Shown here piece after piece: positions 31,681 to 41,493 of a DNA stretch of 43,315 bases. The number at the start of each line of letters is the position of its first letter. Position 1 is the first letter of the stretch. The notes below the pieces were generated by a model. That model did no database searches and had not been told where the DNA came from. It saw nothing but the letters and a program-made list of their open reading frames with translations. The DNA comes from Erysipelotrichaceae bacterium OttesenSCG-928-M19 (lineage in GTDB: Bacteria > Bacillota_I > Bacilli_A > JAJDGJ01). Location of the stretch: positions 1 to 43,315 of the forward strand of contig JAJDGJ010000008.1 in the NCBI GenBank assembly GCA_030265585.1, given 5' to 3'. A program made the position numbers and the translations under genes.

Positions 31681-33699
31681 ATGAGTATTGATAATGAAAC
31701 AATAAAAAATGGAATGGAAATAAAAATAGATTACGTTCCTACAAAAACTCCAGAGTTCACTCAAGGAATTAGAAGAGCACCAATGCGTGAATTAACGTTA
31801 AGCGAAAGTGATATTGAGCTTGCTTTAATGAATGCTCTTCGTTATATTCCTGAAGAATATCACGATGAGTTAGCACCAGAGTTTTTAGATGAGTTAATGA
31901 ATCATGGACGTATCTATGGATATCGTTTCAGACCTGAGGGAAATATTTCCCCAAAACCAATTGATGAATATAAGGGTGCTACAATTGAAGGTAAAGCCTG
32001 TCAAGTAATGATTGATAATAACTTATCATTTGAAATTGCATTATATCCTTATGAATTGGTTACTTATGGAGAATCAGGTCAAGTATTTCAAAACTGGATG
32101 CAATATGTACTTGTTAAAAAGTACTTAGAAGTTATGACTAATGAACAAACATTAGTTTTACAATCAGGACATCCTGTTGGATTATTCCATTCAAATCCAA
32201 CAGCACCACGTGTTATGATTACGAATGGTTTAACAGTTGGGTTATTCTCATCAGCAGAAGACTTCAAACGTTTAAGTGCTTTAGGAGTTGCAAACTACGG
32301 GCAAATGACTGCCGGTGGTTGGATGTATATTGGACCACAAGGAATCGTTCATGGAACATATTCAACTTTATTAAATGCATCTCGTAAGATTAAAGATGGT
32401 GCTAAAGATATGGAAGGATTAATTTTTGTTACATCTGGTTTAGGTGGTATGTCTGGAGCACAAGGTAAAGCAGGTAAGATTGCTAATGGTGTGGCTCTAG
32501 TTGCTGAGGTAGATGAATCAAGAATTAATACGCGTTATGAACAAGGTTGGGTTGATGTTATTACAAGAACTCCTCAAGAAGCCTTTGAAGTCGCTTTAAA
32601 AGCTAAAGAAAATAAAGAAGCTATTGCGATTGCTTTCTTAGGTAATATTATTGATTTACTTGAATATGCTGCAGATAATAATATTCATATTGATTTATTA
32701 TCAGATCAAACATCATGTCATGAAGTTTATGATGGTGGTTATTGTCCAGCAGGAATTACCTTTAAAGAAAGAACTGAACTTCTTGGAAGTGATCATCATA
32801 AATTTAAAGAGCTTGTTGATAAATCATTAAAACGTCATTTTGAAGTAATTAAGAAATTAACTGCTCAAGGAACATATTTCTTTGATTATGGTAACTCATT
32901 TATGAAAGCAATTTATGATTCTGGTGTCAATGAAATTTCAAAGAATGGTATTAATGATTTAGATGGATTTATTTGGCCATCTTATGTAGAAGATATTTTA
33001 GGGCCAATGTTATTTGATTATGGTTATGGACCATTTAGATGGGTTTGTTTATCAGGGAAAGATGAAGATTTAGATAAAACAGATGCAGCAGCATGTGAGG
33101 TAATTGATCCAAATCGTCGTTTCCAAGATTATGATAACTGGAAATGGATTAATGATGCTAAAAAGAATGCCCTTGTCGTTGGAACAAAAGCTCGTATTTT
33201 ATATCAAGATGCTTGGGGTCGTACTAATATTGCCTTAAAATTTAATGAAATGGTACGTGAAGGAAAAGTTGGACCAATTATGCTTGGTCGTGATCATCAC
33301 GATGTATCAGGAACTGATTCACCATTTAGAGAAACATCAAATATTTATGATGGATCAAATGTAATGGCTGAAATGGCAACACATTGTTATGCAGGTAATG
33401 CAGCACGTGGGATGTCATTAATTGCTTTACATAATGGTGGCGGCGTTGGTGTTGGAAAATCAATCAACGGTGGCTTTGGAATGGTTTTAGATGGTAGTGA
33501 AAGAGTTGACACAATTTTAAAAGAAGCAATGCTATGGGATGTTATGGGTGGAGTAGCTCGTCGTAACTGGGCTCGTAATGACGCTTCAATTGAAACTTGT
33601 ATTGAATATAATGAACAAATGAAGGGTAGTGATCATATCACTTTACCTTATCTAGCTAGTAGAGAATATGTTAAAGAAATAATTAAAAAGAATAAATAA
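31681..33699 (+). CDS. hutU: Urocanate hydratase
   Basis: The 672-residue enzyme adds water to urocanate to give imidazolone propionate, using tightly bound NAD. Motifs include QSGHPVGLFHSNPTAPRV, FVTSGLGGMSGAQGKAG for NAD binding, and GRDHHDVSGTDSPFRETSN near the active site. The length matches the long (about 670-residue) urocanase type rather than the ~555-residue form of Bacillus and Pseudomonas. It lies 35 bases after hutH, with GGAAGG as the ribosome site. Confidence 0.97.
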   Translation: MSIDNETIKNGMEIKIDYVPTKTPEFTQGIRRAPMRELTLSESDIELALMNALRYIPEEYHDELAPEFLDELMNHGRIYGYRFRPEGNISPKPIDEYKGATIEGKACQVMIDNNLSFEIALYPYELVTYGESGQVFQNWMQYVLVKKYLEVMTNEQTLVLQSGHPVGLFHSNPTAPRVMITNGLTVGLFSSAEDFKRLSALGVANYGQMTAGGWMYIGPQGIVHGTYSTLLNASRKIKDGAKDMEGLIFVTSGLGGMSGAQGKAGKIANGVALVAEVDESRINTRYEQGWVDVITRTPQEAFEVALKAKENKEAIAIAFLGNIIDLLEYAADNNIHIDLLSDQTSCHEVYDGGYCPAGITFKERTELLGSDHHKFKELVDKSLKRHFEVIKKLTAQGTYFFDYGNSFMKAIYDSGVNEISKNGINDLDGFIWPSYVEDILGPMLFDYGYGPFRWVCLSGKDEDLDKTDAAACEVIDPNRRFQDYDNWKWINDAKKNALVVGTKARILYQDAWGRTNIALKFNEMVREGKVGPIMLGRDHHDVSGTDSPFRETSNIYDGSNVMAEMATHCYAGNAARGMSLIALHNGGGVGVGKSINGGFGMVLDGSERVDTILKEAMLWDVMGGVARRNWARNDASIETCIEYNEQMKGSDHITLPYLASREYVKEIIKKNK

Positions 33700-33717
33700 T
33701 TTAAGGAGATGTAATAG

Positions 33718-34674
33718 ATGCAAAAAATAGTACAATGTGTACCAAACTTTTCTGAGGGAAAAGACCTTGATAAAATCGAAAGAATTGTTGCACCATTGAA
33801 AAATAAGGAAGGCGTTAAACTTGTAGGTGTTGAACCAGATGAAACTTACAACAGAACAGTTGTAACTGTTATTGGGGAACCACAAGCTGTTAAAAATGCT
33901 GTTATTGAAGCTATTGGTGTTGCAACACAAGAAATAGATTTAAATCATCATAAAGGTGAACATAAAAGAATGGGAGCAACTGATGTTGTACCATTTATTC
34001 CAATTGCAGAGATGAGTATTGAAGATGCTGTTGAATTATCAAAAGAGTGTGCTGCTGAAGTAGCTAAAAGATTTGATTTACCAGTCTTCCTATATTCTCA
34101 TAGTGCTCAACAACCAAATCGTGAAAAACTACCAACAATTAGAAAAGGTGAGTTTGAAGGAATGGGTGAAAAGATTAAACTTCCAGAATGGAAACCAGAT
34201 TATGGTAAGGCAGAAATTCATCCAACTGCAGGTGTTGTAGCAATTGGTTGTCGTCCACCATTAATTGCTTATAATATCGATTGTGCAACAAAAGATATTG
34301 ATGCGATTAGCTTTATTGCTAAATCAATTCGTTTAAGTGGTGGTGGTTATAAATGTATTCAAGCTGGACCAGCAGAATATGATGAGTTTATCCAAGTGAC
34401 AATGAATGTTACTGACTATACACAAACAGCTGTCTATCGTGCTTTTGAAGCAGTAAAGATGGAGGCTAAAAGATTTAATATTGAAGTAACTGGTTCAGAG
34501 ATTATTGGTTTAGTTCCTCGAAAATGTTTAGAAGATATTGCAGCTTATTACTTATGCCTTAGAAATACGGATACTCTTCAATCATATACTTTAGAACAAC
34601 TAGCAGAAGTTGTTACTGAACATTTAGGATTAAGAGGGTTTAGCTTAGATAAAATAATTGAATATCACATTTAA
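33718..34674 (+). CDS. ftcD: Glutamate formiminotransferase
   Basis: The 318-residue protein corresponds to the transferase domain only; the cyclodeaminase is encoded separately (36060). Motifs: QCVPNFSEGKDLDKIE, HKRMGATDVVPFIP, and AQQPNREKLPTIRKGEFEG. It moves the formimino group from formiminoglutamate to tetrahydrofolate, releasing glutamate. It replaces a HutG-type hydrolase, which is absent here. TTAAGGAGATG precedes the start. Its order before hutI does not follow the reaction order. Confidence 0.96.
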   Translation: MQKIVQCVPNFSEGKDLDKIERIVAPLKNKEGVKLVGVEPDETYNRTVVTVIGEPQAVKNAVIEAIGVATQEIDLNHHKGEHKRMGATDVVPFIPIAEMSIEDAVELSKECAAEVAKRFDLPVFLYSHSAQQPNREKLPTIRKGEFEGMGEKIKLPEWKPDYGKAEIHPTAGVVAIGCRPPLIAYNIDCATKDIDAISFIAKSIRLSGGGYKCIQAGPAEYDEFIQVTMNVTDYTQTAVYRAFEAVKMEAKRFNIEVTGSEIIGLVPRKCLEDIAAYYLCLRNTDTLQSYTLEQLAEVVTEHLGLRGFSLDKIIEYHI

Positions 34675-34689
34675 GAAGGTGGTAAAAGA

Positions 34690-35943
34690 ATGAAGACAAT
34701 AATTTATAATATTGGTAAGCTATATACTATGAAAAATAGTGAAGTGCCTTTGAAAAAAGATGCTTTGGCAAAATGTGAGATTTTAGAAAATGCTTATATT
34801 GTAATGAATGATGATAAGATTGAAGCAGTCGGTACTGGTGATTATTCACAATATGTAGCTGAATGTAGTGAATTATTTGATGCTGAAGGCAAGATTGCTT
34901 TACCAGGTCTAATTGATGCTCATACGCATTTGGTCTTTGGTGGTTCACGTGAACATGAATATGCACAAAAAGTTGCTGGTGTAGAATATTTAGATATTCT
35001 TAGAGCTGGTGGTGGTATTCTAAGTACTGTTGAAGCTACTAGAAAAGCTTCATTTGATGAACTGTATGAAAAATCAATGCATTTTGCAGATAGCATGTTG
35101 TTGCATGGAGTTACAACATTTGAAGCCAAGAGTGGTTATGGCTTAAATCTAGAAACAGAAGTTAAACAATTAAAGGTAGCTCGTAAAGTTAATGAAGATC
35201 ATCCTAGTGATGTAATTTCAACATTTATGCCTGCTCATGCTATTCCAACAGAATATAAAGAGCATCCAGAACAATATGTTGATTTAGTAATTAATGAGTT
35301 ACTACCTGAAGTTAAGAAAATGGACTTAGCTAAATATGTGGATATCTTTTGTGAGGATGCCGTATTTAATAAAGAACAATCAAAGAAGATCTTAACAAAA
35401 GCACAAGAACTAGGTTATATTGTTAAAATCCATGCTGATGAAGTTGTACCGATGGGTGGAGCGGCTCTAGCTGCAGAATTGCATGCAATTAGTGCCGAAC
35501 ATTTAATGGCAACTCCAGAAGAAGATATGGAAGCGATGGCAAAAAGCAATGTAATTGCGAATTTACTTCCGGCAACAACTTTCAATTTAGGAAAAGACTA
35601 TGCGCAAGCTCGTAAGATGATTGATAAAGGTTTAGCCGTTACAATTTGCTCGGATTTTAATCCAGGCTCATGTCCAAATGAAAACTTACAATTAACTTTA
35701 CAAATTGCTAGTCGTGGTTATGCAATGACACCGATTGAAGTTTATAATAGTGCCATTGTTAATGGCTCATGTTCATTACAAATGAATGATAAAGTTGGTT
35801 CAATTGAAGTTGGTAAGCAAGCAGATGTGGTAATTATGAATGCTCCAAATCTAGATTATACAATTTATCATTTTGGTGTCAATCATGTTGCTCATGTTTT
35901 TAAGAATGGTGAATTAGTTGTTGAAGATCAAATGTTAGTCTAA
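34690..35943 (+). CDS. hutI: Imidazolonepropionase
   Basis: The 417-residue amidohydrolase opens the imidazolone ring to give formiminoglutamate. Metal-binding H-x-H lies in GLIDAHTHLVFGGSREHEYAQK (given as motif), further ligands are in KIHADEVVPMGGAALA and SAEHLM, and ICSDFNPGSCPNEN carries the catalytic Asp. The length fits the family. It starts 15 bases after ftcD with AAGGTGG as ribosome site. A gap of 116 bases with a strong hairpin follows before fchA. Confidence 0.97.
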   Translation: MKTIIYNIGKLYTMKNSEVPLKKDALAKCEILENAYIVMNDDKIEAVGTGDYSQYVAECSELFDAEGKIALPGLIDAHTHLVFGGSREHEYAQKVAGVEYLDILRAGGGILSTVEATRKASFDELYEKSMHFADSMLLHGVTTFEAKSGYGLNLETEVKQLKVARKVNEDHPSDVISTFMPAHAIPTEYKEHPEQYVDLVINELLPEVKKMDLAKYVDIFCEDAVFNKEQSKKILTKAQELGYIVKIHADEVVPMGGAALAAELHAISAEHLMATPEEDMEAMAKSNVIANLLPATTFNLGKDYAQARKMIDKGLAVTICSDFNPGSCPNENLQLTLQIASRGYAMTPIEVYNSAIVNGSCSLQMNDKVGSIEVGKQADVVIMNAPNLDYTIYHFGVNHVAHVFKNGELVVEDQMLV

Positions 35944-35987
35944 TTGATCAAATAAAAGTAAAAAAAGATAATTGATTATGATAAAAC

Positions 35988-36019
35988 TAACTGCTATGAT
36001 GGTAGCATTGTAGCAGTTA
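35988..36019 (+). other. Stable hairpin between hutI and fchA
   Basis: Nine-bp perfect stem TAACTGCTA / TAGCAGTTA with a 14-base loop, followed directly by a second small inverted repeat CTAAAA-TTTTAG. There is no T-run, so an mRNA processing or stability element is more likely than a terminator. Confidence 0.5.
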
Positions 36020-36059
36020 CTAAAAATTTTAGTTAAAGAAAATCAAAGGAGAATCGTAG

Positions 36060-36698
36060 ATGAAATTAATCGATATGAATTTAGTAGAGTTTAGCACTGC
36101 CGTTAATTCAGATCAACCAGCACCTGGTGGAGGAAGCGTAGCCGCTTATGTTAGTAATCTTGGTGTTGGCTTAGCACGTATGATGTGCCACTTAACAATT
36201 GGAAAGAAGAAGTTTTTGGAATTAGATCAAAAACTTCAAGATGAGTTTGTTACTACTTTCACTGCTTTAGAAGCAGGGTATGATCGTTTACTAGAGATGG
36301 TTGATGAGGATACTGAAAGTTTTAATAAAGTGATGGATGCTTTTAAACTTCCAAAAGAAAGCGATGAGGATAAAGCTAAACGTTCAGCTGCCATCCAAGA
36401 AGCTACTTTAGGAGCAACTAAAGCACCATTAGAAGCTGCAAAAACAGCTTATGAATGCCTAAAGCTAACACCTGCCTTAATTGAACATGGTAATGTTAAT
36501 GCAATTAGTGATTTAGCAAGTGGGATGTATCTTTTAGAAGCTGGAATGAATTGTTCAATTTTGAATGTTAAAATTAATGCTAGTGGTTTAAAAGATGAAA
36601 AAGTTGCGCAAGACTTTTTAAACGAATGCAAGTTGATGCAAGTTGAAGCAAAAAAAGTTATTGAAGACAACATGAAAGTAATTGAAAAATTGTTATAG
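36060..36698 (+). CDS. fchA: Formiminotetrahydrofolate cyclodeaminase
   Basis: The 212-residue helical protein has the family motif SDQPAPGGGSVAAYVSNLG and LARMMCHLTIGKK. It converts 5-formimino-THF to 5,10-methenyl-THF, releasing ammonia. It stands alone here, whereas in animals it is fused to the transferase. AAAGGAGAATC precedes the start. It is followed 12 bases later by fhs, placing it between the one-carbon entry and the ATP-yielding step. Confidence 0.93.
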   Translation: MKLIDMNLVEFSTAVNSDQPAPGGGSVAAYVSNLGVGLARMMCHLTIGKKKFLELDQKLQDEFVTTFTALEAGYDRLLEMVDEDTESFNKVMDAFKLPKESDEDKAKRSAAIQEATLGATKAPLEAAKTAYECLKLTPALIEHGNVNAISDLASGMYLLEAGMNCSILNVKINASGLKDEKVAQDFLNECKLMQVEAKKVIEDNMKVIEKLL

Positions 36699-36710
36699 GA
36701 GGCAAATTAT

Positions 36711-38387
36711 ATGAGAAGTGATATTGAAATAGCACAAGCTACAGAGATGAAGGACATTGCAGAAATCGCAAAAAAAGTAGGAATTAATGAGAAATATTTA
36801 GAGAAATATGGTAATTATAAAACTAAAGTTAATCTAGATGTTTATGAAGATTTACAAGGAAAAGAAGACGGAAACTTAATTTTGGTAACAGCAATTAACC
36901 CAACTTCAGCTGGTGAAGGAAAATCAACAACAACAGTTGGCTTAGTGGAAGCATTAAACAAAGAAGGACATTTTACAATTGGTTGTATTAGAGAACCATC
37001 ACTAGGACCAGTTTTTGGTGTTAAAGGTGGAGCTGCTGGTGGAGGTTATTCACAAGTAATTCCAATGGAAGATATTAACTTACACTTTACAGGAGATATG
37101 CATGCAATTGGAATTGCAAATGCTTTGATTGCTGCTTTAATTGATAATCATATTCATCAAGGAAATGAATTAGATATTGATATTAATAACATTACTTGGA
37201 AACGTTGTGTTGATATGAATGATCGTTCATTAAGATCAGTTACGATTGGACAAAACAGACCAGGTTCAAAAGCAAATGGTGTTGAAAGACAAGATGGATT
37301 CAATATTACAGTTGCTTCTGAAGTAATGGCAATTCTATGTTTATCAACTGATATGGATGATTTCAAAGCAAGAATCGCTAAAATTATCATTGGTTACAAT
37401 ACAGCTGGTAAACCAGTAACTGTTAAAGATTTAAAAGCAGTAGGTGCTGTAGCAATGGTTATGAAAGATGCTTTAAAACCAAATTTAGTTCAAACTTTAG
37501 AGCATAATGCAATGTTTGTTCATGGTGGACCATTTGCGAATATCGCTCATGGGTGTAATTCATTGATGGCAACAAAACTTGCCTTAAGATTAGCTGATTA
37601 TGTAGTAACAGAAGCAGGTTTTGGTGCTGATTTAGGAAGTGAAAAATTCATTGATATTAAATCAAGAATTGGTGAACTTCATCCAAAATGTATCGTTATT
37701 GTCGCTACTGTAAGAGCATTAAAAATGCATGGTGGACAACCAAAAGATGAATTAAAAGAAGAAAATGTTGACGCTTTACTAAAAGGTGTTGCTAACTTAG
37801 AAAAACATATCGAAACAGTACAATCATATGGTTTACCTTATGTTGTAGCAATTAATAAATTTGCTGCTGATACTGATAAAGAAAGAGAAGCTTTATTTGG
37901 ATGGTGTCAAGAAAAAGGTGTTACAGCTGTTGAATCAGATGTTTGGGCTAATGGTGGAGCAGGTGGAAAAGAACTTGCAAATGCTGTTGTTGATGCCTGT
38001 GCACAAAATAAAGATTTCAACTTCATCTATGATATTAATGACTCATTTGAAGATAAATTACATAAAATTGTAACAACATGTTATGGAGCAAACAAAGCAG
38101 TATTAACTGAAGATGCTCAAAAAACATTAAAATTATTAAAAGAAAATGGTCTTGATAAATTACCACTTTGTATGGCAAAAACGCCAGCAAGTTTAACTGA
38201 TGATCCAAAGGTGTTAGGAAGACCAACAGACTTTGATATAACAGTTAGTGAATTAAGAGTTTCAGCAGGAGCAGGATTTATTGTTGCCTTAACAGGTGCT
38301 GTAATGACTATGCCAGGACTTCCAAAAGTACCAGCTGCTGAAAGAATGGATGTTACAGAAGACGGTAAGATTGTCGGATTATTCTAA
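36711..38387 (+). CDS. fhs: Formate-tetrahydrofolate ligase
   Basis: The 558-residue enzyme has the P-loop-like [16 protein letters not shown] near residues 63-78, [22 protein letters not shown], and the family C-terminal part ending [15 protein letters not shown] (motifs only). It interconverts formate, ATP and THF with 10-formyl-THF. In the hut context the likely direction is backward, turning 10-formyl-THF into formate plus ATP. FolD, needed to bridge methenyl-THF to 10-formyl-THF, is not in this window. A terminator ends the operon. Confidence 0.97.
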   Translation: MRSDIEIAQATEMKDIAEIAKKVGINEKYLEKYGNYKTKVNLDVYEDLQGKEDGNLILVTAINPTSAGEGKSTTTVGLVEALNKEGHFTIGCIREPSLGPVFGVKGGAAGGGYSQVIPMEDINLHFTGDMHAIGIANALIAALIDNHIHQGNELDIDINNITWKRCVDMNDRSLRSVTIGQNRPGSKANGVERQDGFNITVASEVMAILCLSTDMDDFKARIAKIIIGYNTAGKPVTVKDLKAVGAVAMVMKDALKPNLVQTLEHNAMFVHGGPFANIAHGCNSLMATKLALRLADYVVTEAGFGADLGSEKFIDIKSRIGELHPKCIVIVATVRALKMHGGQPKDELKEENVDALLKGVANLEKHIETVQSYGLPYVVAINKFAADTDKEREALFGWCQEKGVTAVESDVWANGGAGGKELANAVVDACAQNKDFNFIYDINDSFEDKLHKIVTTCYGANKAVLTEDAQKTLKLLKENGLDKLPLCMAKTPASLTDDPKVLGRPTDFDITVSELRVSAGAGFIVALTGAVMTMPGLPKVPAAERMDVTEDGKIVGLF

Positions 38388-38409
38388 AATAAGTAATATT
38401 ATTTAAAAG

Positions 38410-38432
38410 AGAGGTTTTAAACCTCTTTTTTT
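38410..38432 (+). terminator. Rho-independent terminator after fhs
   Basis: AGAGGTTT / AAACCTCT stem and a T-run. Confidence 0.92.
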
Positions 38433-38465
38433 GTCGTACTAATGTTGTTTATTAGTAATATTTGA

Positions 38466-38471
38466 TATAAT
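38466..38471 (+). promoter_or_regulatory. -10 box upstream of the DUF4299-like gene
   Basis: Consensus TATAAT about 24 bases before the start; the -35 is poor (TTGTTT 15 bases upstream). The preceding terminator makes a promoter here necessary. Confidence 0.5.
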
Positions 38472-38494
38472 AAGAAAACAAAGGAGCGATTTTT

Positions 38495-39376
38495 ATGGGA
38501 ATAGATATTACAATAAGTAAAAAAGGTTTATTTAATAAAGCATTAGATATTAATAGCTTTATTGAATTGCTTGATGAAAGTGATTATATTATTTTAGCAG
38601 GCGATTTTATTTCAGAAGAAATTCAAGAAGGTATGAAGTATCAAGGTGAACCATTAATTGTTTATGATAGTATTGAAATAGGACGTGGTTTTCAGATAAT
38701 TCTTGAAAAGAAAGAAATCTTTTTAAGACTACCATTTTTATGTACGAATAAAGATATTGAATTGTTTTATAAATATACTCAAAAAATATGTGAAGCTATG
38801 AACATTACTAAATTTGTTCAGGATGGTGATGTCTACCGACTTGAGGAGATAAACAATGTTAGAGAATCAGCCATTGTAGATAATAGAAGATTCTTTAGAG
38901 ATACCTTCTTTAGTGATGATGGTGAAGTTACTACTATTTTTGCAGCCTATTTTCCAATAAACATTGAAACAGCTTGGTTAGAAAGTATTAAGAATTTAGA
39001 TACTATGCTACAATTAGAAAAATATGCAGAGTATTTAAATGACAAACAAAGACAGGACGTTTATTATGCTAGAAATTTGCTGTATGAATTAAAAAGTGGA
39101 AAAACAATAGGTATCTATGCATTGACTCAAGGAGTTGCTTCAGTTGTGCCAAAGGAGGCACTTGATTTTTTTACCAAGCCAGATATTCAATATGTAGCAG
39201 TTGTTCAACCAAGTGCAGGTGATGATGAGTTTGATAGCTTTGAAGTATTATTTGATGATTTTAAAAAAGTGATTGATCTAGATTGTTGTCCTCAGTTTGA
39301 TGAAGCGACAGTCATTGTCGAATTAACTAGTGCTAATATTGAAAAATTAAGGGCATATCGATGTGAAGTAGAATAG
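38495..39376 (+). CDS. DUF4299-like protein, unknown function
   Basis: The 293-residue soluble protein opens MGIDITISKKGLFNKALDI, and has a central DGDVYRLEEIN and a long acidic C-terminal region (GDDEFDSFEVLFDDFKKVI). The start and overall pattern match a Bacillota family I recall as DUF4299, which has no known role. AAAGGAGCG precedes the ATG. It heads a small run of genes with a nucleotidyltransferase and the CCA-adding enzyme, but no functional link is apparent. Confidence 0.6.
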   Translation: MGIDITISKKGLFNKALDINSFIELLDESDYIILAGDFISEEIQEGMKYQGEPLIVYDSIEIGRGFQIILEKKEIFLRLPFLCTNKDIELFYKYTQKICEAMNITKFVQDGDVYRLEEINNVRESAIVDNRRFFRDTFFSDDGEVTTIFAAYFPINIETAWLESIKNLDTMLQLEKYAEYLNDKQRQDVYYARNLLYELKSGKTIGIYALTQGVASVVPKEALDFFTKPDIQYVAVVQPSAGDDEFDSFEVLFDDFKKVIDLDCCPQFDEATVIVELTSANIEKLRAYRCEVE

Positions 39377-39398
39377 TAATCTTAGAGGGAGATAGTTT

Positions 39399-40166
39399 AT
39401 GGAAAATAAAATTTTATTCAAATTAAAAGAAATTGAAAAACAAGAAAATGTTAAAATAATATATGCTGTTGAATCAGGCAGCCGAGCATGGGGATTCGCT
39501 TCACCTGATAGTGATTATGATGTAAGATTTATTTATATTAGAGAACATAAAGATTATCTTCGATTAGATGAAATGAAAGATACAATTGAATGGCAATTAG
39601 ATGAAACATTAGATATTAATGGTTGGGATTTAAAAAAGGCACTTAAACTATTGTATAAAGCAAATCCAACTTTATATGAATGGAATAGTTCAGTTATAAT
39701 TTATCGGGAAAGTAAAGAATGGAAAGAAGTAACTCAGTATTTTGAAAACTATTATAATGCTAAAGCAATGTTATACCATTATTACAAGATGGCGTTATCT
39801 AATTATCAGGCGAATTTTAAAGGTAATGAGATTATTATAAAAAAATATCTATATGTTTTAAGACCTTTACTAGCAAGTCAATGGATAATTAATAAAAATA
39901 GTATACCACCAATACTTTTTGCTGATTTAGTAGAAAGTGAATTACCAAAAGAGTTAAGAGTAGATGTTAGTAATCTTTTAAAACTAAAAGAAGCAAGTAA
40001 TGAAAAAGAAAAAATGCCTCGAATTATTATTCTAGATAATTTTATTGAGCAAAACTTAATAAAAATAAAACAATATTTAGATAATATGGAAGTTATCAAA
40101 AGTAATGATTATAGAGCATTAAATGAGTTATTTTATAAGCTTGTTAGAGGAAAGAATAATGAATGA
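39399..40166 (+). CDS. Nucleotidyltransferase of the RlaP / YcgL type
   Basis: The 255-residue protein has the polymerase-beta fold motif GSRAWGFASPDSDYDVRFIY with G27-S28 and the metal-binding D39 and D41, then the family's DINGWDLKKALKLLYKANP. This matches RlaP-type proteins (COG3541), proposed to act in RNA repair; the chemical role is not proved. It overlaps the CCA-adding enzyme gene by eight bases, and both are likely nucleotidyl-transferring enzymes acting on RNA. Confidence 0.85.
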   Translation: MENKILFKLKEIEKQENVKIIYAVESGSRAWGFASPDSDYDVRFIYIREHKDYLRLDEMKDTIEWQLDETLDINGWDLKKALKLLYKANPTLYEWNSSVIIYRESKEWKEVTQYFENYYNAKAMLYHYYKMALSNYQANFKGNEIIIKKYLYVLRPLLASQWIINKNSIPPILFADLVESELPKELRVDVSNLLKLKEASNEKEKMPRIIILDNFIEQNLIKIKQYLDNMEVIKSNDYRALNELFYKLVRGKNNE

Positions 40167-41493
40167 TATTCCAAATGCTGCTTTAAAAAGTATGAAAATT
40201 TTAAATGATGCAGGATACGAAGCCTATTTAGTTGGCGGATGTATTAGAGATTTATTAATGAAAAGGTCGCCAAAAGACTATGATATTACTACTAATGCTT
40301 TGCCTGAAGAAATGAAAGTAATATTTAAAGATTATCAAATTATTCCTACTGGATTGCAACATGGAACAATGACTATAATAATTGATAAATTACCATTAGA
40401 AATAACGACATTTAAATCTAATTCAAATGAGTATATTGATGATAAACAAATCAAATATGGAAGAGATCTAAAAGAAGATTTATCATGTCGTGATTTTACA
40501 ATTAATGCACTTGCCATGGATATAAATAATGAAATATTTGATTACTTTGGTGGTAAAGCAGATATTGAAAACAGGATTATTAGATGCGTTAATTCTCCTA
40601 TTTTAAGGCTTAAAGAAGATGGTTTAAGAATACTTCGCGCTTTAAGATTTGCAGCAGTGTTTAATTTTGCAATTGATGATGAAACATCTAAAGCTATTAA
40701 AGAGAATAAGAGTTTATTAAAAGGAATGGCAGTAGAAAGAATAAATGTTGAGCTCACAAAATTAATATGTGGAAAGAATGCTAGACAAATTCTAGAACAA
40801 TATCAAGATATTATTACAGTTATTATTCCAGAATTAAAACCAATGATAGGTTTTAAACAATTCAATAAACATCACTGCTATGATGTCTGGCAACATACTT
40901 TAATTGTTTTAGAAAACTCAAGTGCTACACCAGTAATGCGTTGGAGTGCTTTACTCCATGATATTGGTAAGCCAGAATGTTTTAATAAAGATGAAAATGG
41001 AGTGGGTCATTTTTACCAACACGAAATAGAGAGTACTAGAATAGCTAGTGAAATTTTAGAAAGACTTAAATTTGATAATAAAAGTAAGGATATTATACTT
41101 AAGCTAATCAAAAACCATATGGATGAGATTATTCCGACCAAAAAAATTGTTAAGAGAAGATTAAGTAAATATGGAGAAGATATTTTTAGACAAATTTTGG
41201 AGTTAAAAAAAGCTGATATTATGGGGCAAGCTGAAAAATATCAGAATCGATTATTAGAAATCGAGAATGTTTATCAAATAATGGAAGAGATAATTTTAGC
41301 AGGAGCTTGTTTATCAATCAGTGATTTAAATATTAATGGTAATGATTTAATAGAATTAGGTTATCAAGGAAAAGAAATAGGTGAAATATTAAATAATTTA
41401 TTGGACAATGTTATTGATGATAGACTTGAAAACGATAAAGAAGAGCTAGTACTATTTATAAAAGAAAAATATAATAAAGAAGGAGTTTCTTAA
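40159..41493 (+). CDS. cca: CCA tRNA nucleotidyltransferase
   Basis: The product has 444 residues. ATG 40159 is chosen because AGAGGAAAG lies just before it; an upstream in-frame ATG falls within the previous gene. Motifs: LVGGCIRDLLMKR, PKDYDITTNA with D40 and D42, CRDFTINALA, and an HD domain ALLHDIGKPEC in the C-terminal part. The enzyme adds or repairs the 3' CCA end of tRNA. It overlaps the nucleotidyltransferase upstream; next gene begins at its stop. Confidence 0.95.
   Translation: MNDIPNAALKSMKILNDAGYEAYLVGGCIRDLLMKRSPKDYDITTNALPEEMKVIFKDYQIIPTGLQHGTMTIIIDKLPLEITTFKSNSNEYIDDKQIKYGRDLKEDLSCRDFTINALAMDINNEIFDYFGGKADIENRIIRCVNSPILRLKEDGLRILRALRFAAVFNFAIDDETSKAIKENKSLLKGMAVERINVELTKLICGKNARQILEQYQDIITVIIPELKPMIGFKQFNKHHCYDVWQHTLIVLENSSATPVMRWSALLHDIGKPECFNKDENGVGHFYQHEIESTRIASEILERLKFDNKSKDIILKLIKNHMDEIIPTKKIVKRRLSKYGEDIFRQILELKKADIMGQAEKYQNRLLEIENVYQIMEEIILAGACLSISDLNINGNDLIELGYQGKEIGEILNNLLDNVIDDRLENDKEELVLFIKEKYNKEGVS

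Noticed and set aside
33652-33930. Minus-strand open frame at the hutU-ftcD junction
   Set aside because: Asn/Phe-rich shadow of the plus-strand codons, overlapping two well-supported genes.
37861-38073. Plus-strand 70-codon open frame inside fhs
   Set aside because: Shifted frame within a gene of certain identity, without a ribosome site.
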